14,485 nt of DNA. Source: Dehalococcoidia bacterium UBA5748. Its GTDB lineage: Bacteria > Chloroflexota > Dehalococcoidia > Dehalococcoidales > UBA5627. The position numbers and the translations under genes are program-made. This document shows positions 14,403 to 14,485 of this stretch, piece by piece (the stretch's first letter is position 1; every line of letters begins with the position of its first letter). The notes beneath the pieces are model-generated. The model was not told where the DNA came from, made no database searches, and saw nothing but the letters and a program-made list of their open reading frames with translations. The stretch spans positions 1 through 14,485 of the forward strand of contig DIFM01000004.1 of NCBI GenBank assembly GCA_002419135.1. Direction: 5' to 3'.

Positions 14403-14485
14403 CAATCACTGTTTGTAGGCTAGCAGGAGGGAAGCGTACTTTTTTAGCAGTAGATAGAGAATTTTAGGGAAACTCTGAAAAAGTC

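Noticed and set aside
14440..14485. Possible end of an insertion sequence at the right edge (segment ending in GAAACTCTGAAAAAGTC)
   Set aside because: It vaguely resembles some IS termini, but only one end is in view and no transposase is visible, so it cannot be supported.

Overview
The window reads as a stretch of ordinary chromosome from a moderate-GC, probably anaerobic bacterium. Several traits together resemble Dehalococcoidia (Chloroflexota): a compact arg cluster using the cyclic ArgJ route, a four-cysteine L28, a FakA gene followed by two DegV/FakB genes and an N-terminally extended RecG, and a tiny encapsulin-type ferritin. That placement is from memory of gene arrangements and is tentative; no 16S or other marker gene is present to settle it. 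Nearly everything lies on the minus strand; only rpmB is on the plus strand.

Layout, in minus-strand transcription order (right to left). (1) 14399-7409: arginine synthesis, argJ - argB - argD - secreted alpha/beta-hydrolase-like gene - argG - argH. argC and argF are not in the window; the hydrolase-like gene sits between argD and argG, where argF is often found. argJ has an extended -10 only 8 nt before its ATG, suggesting a leaderless or nearly leaderless message. (2) 7377-7186 (plus strand): rpmB (L28), convergent with argH. Its intrinsic terminator overlaps the last argH codons. (3) 7185-7056: divergent control region between rpmB and fakA, with overlapping extended -10 elements and a perfect 10-bp-arm palindrome. 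(4) 7055-1092: fakA - fakB/degV - fakB/degV - recG, closely spaced and probably co-transcribed. (5) 1091-299: small ferritin-like gene, flanked by a non-coding repeat-like segment on one side and, on the other, a weak terminator and a 145-bp palindromic repeat structure that looks like an IS200/IS605-type relic. (6) 298-1: the 5' end of argS, starting at TTG, with a promoter bracketed by a perfect 13-bp inverted repeat.

Functionally, ArgJ recycles the acetyl group from acetylornithine to glutamate, ArgB phosphorylates acetylglutamate, ArgD makes acetylornithine, and ArgG and ArgH turn citrulline into arginine, which ArgS loads on tRNA. FakA phosphorylates fatty acids held by the DegV/FakB carriers, feeding acyl-phosphate into phospholipid synthesis. 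RecG is a fork-remodelling helicase.

I did not find a convincing new multi-gene system. The items most worth a second look are the ferritin with no encapsulin beside it, the palindromes around the argS and rpmB/fakA promoters, the IS-like relic, the leaderless argJ start, and the secreted hydrolase-like gene in the arg cluster.
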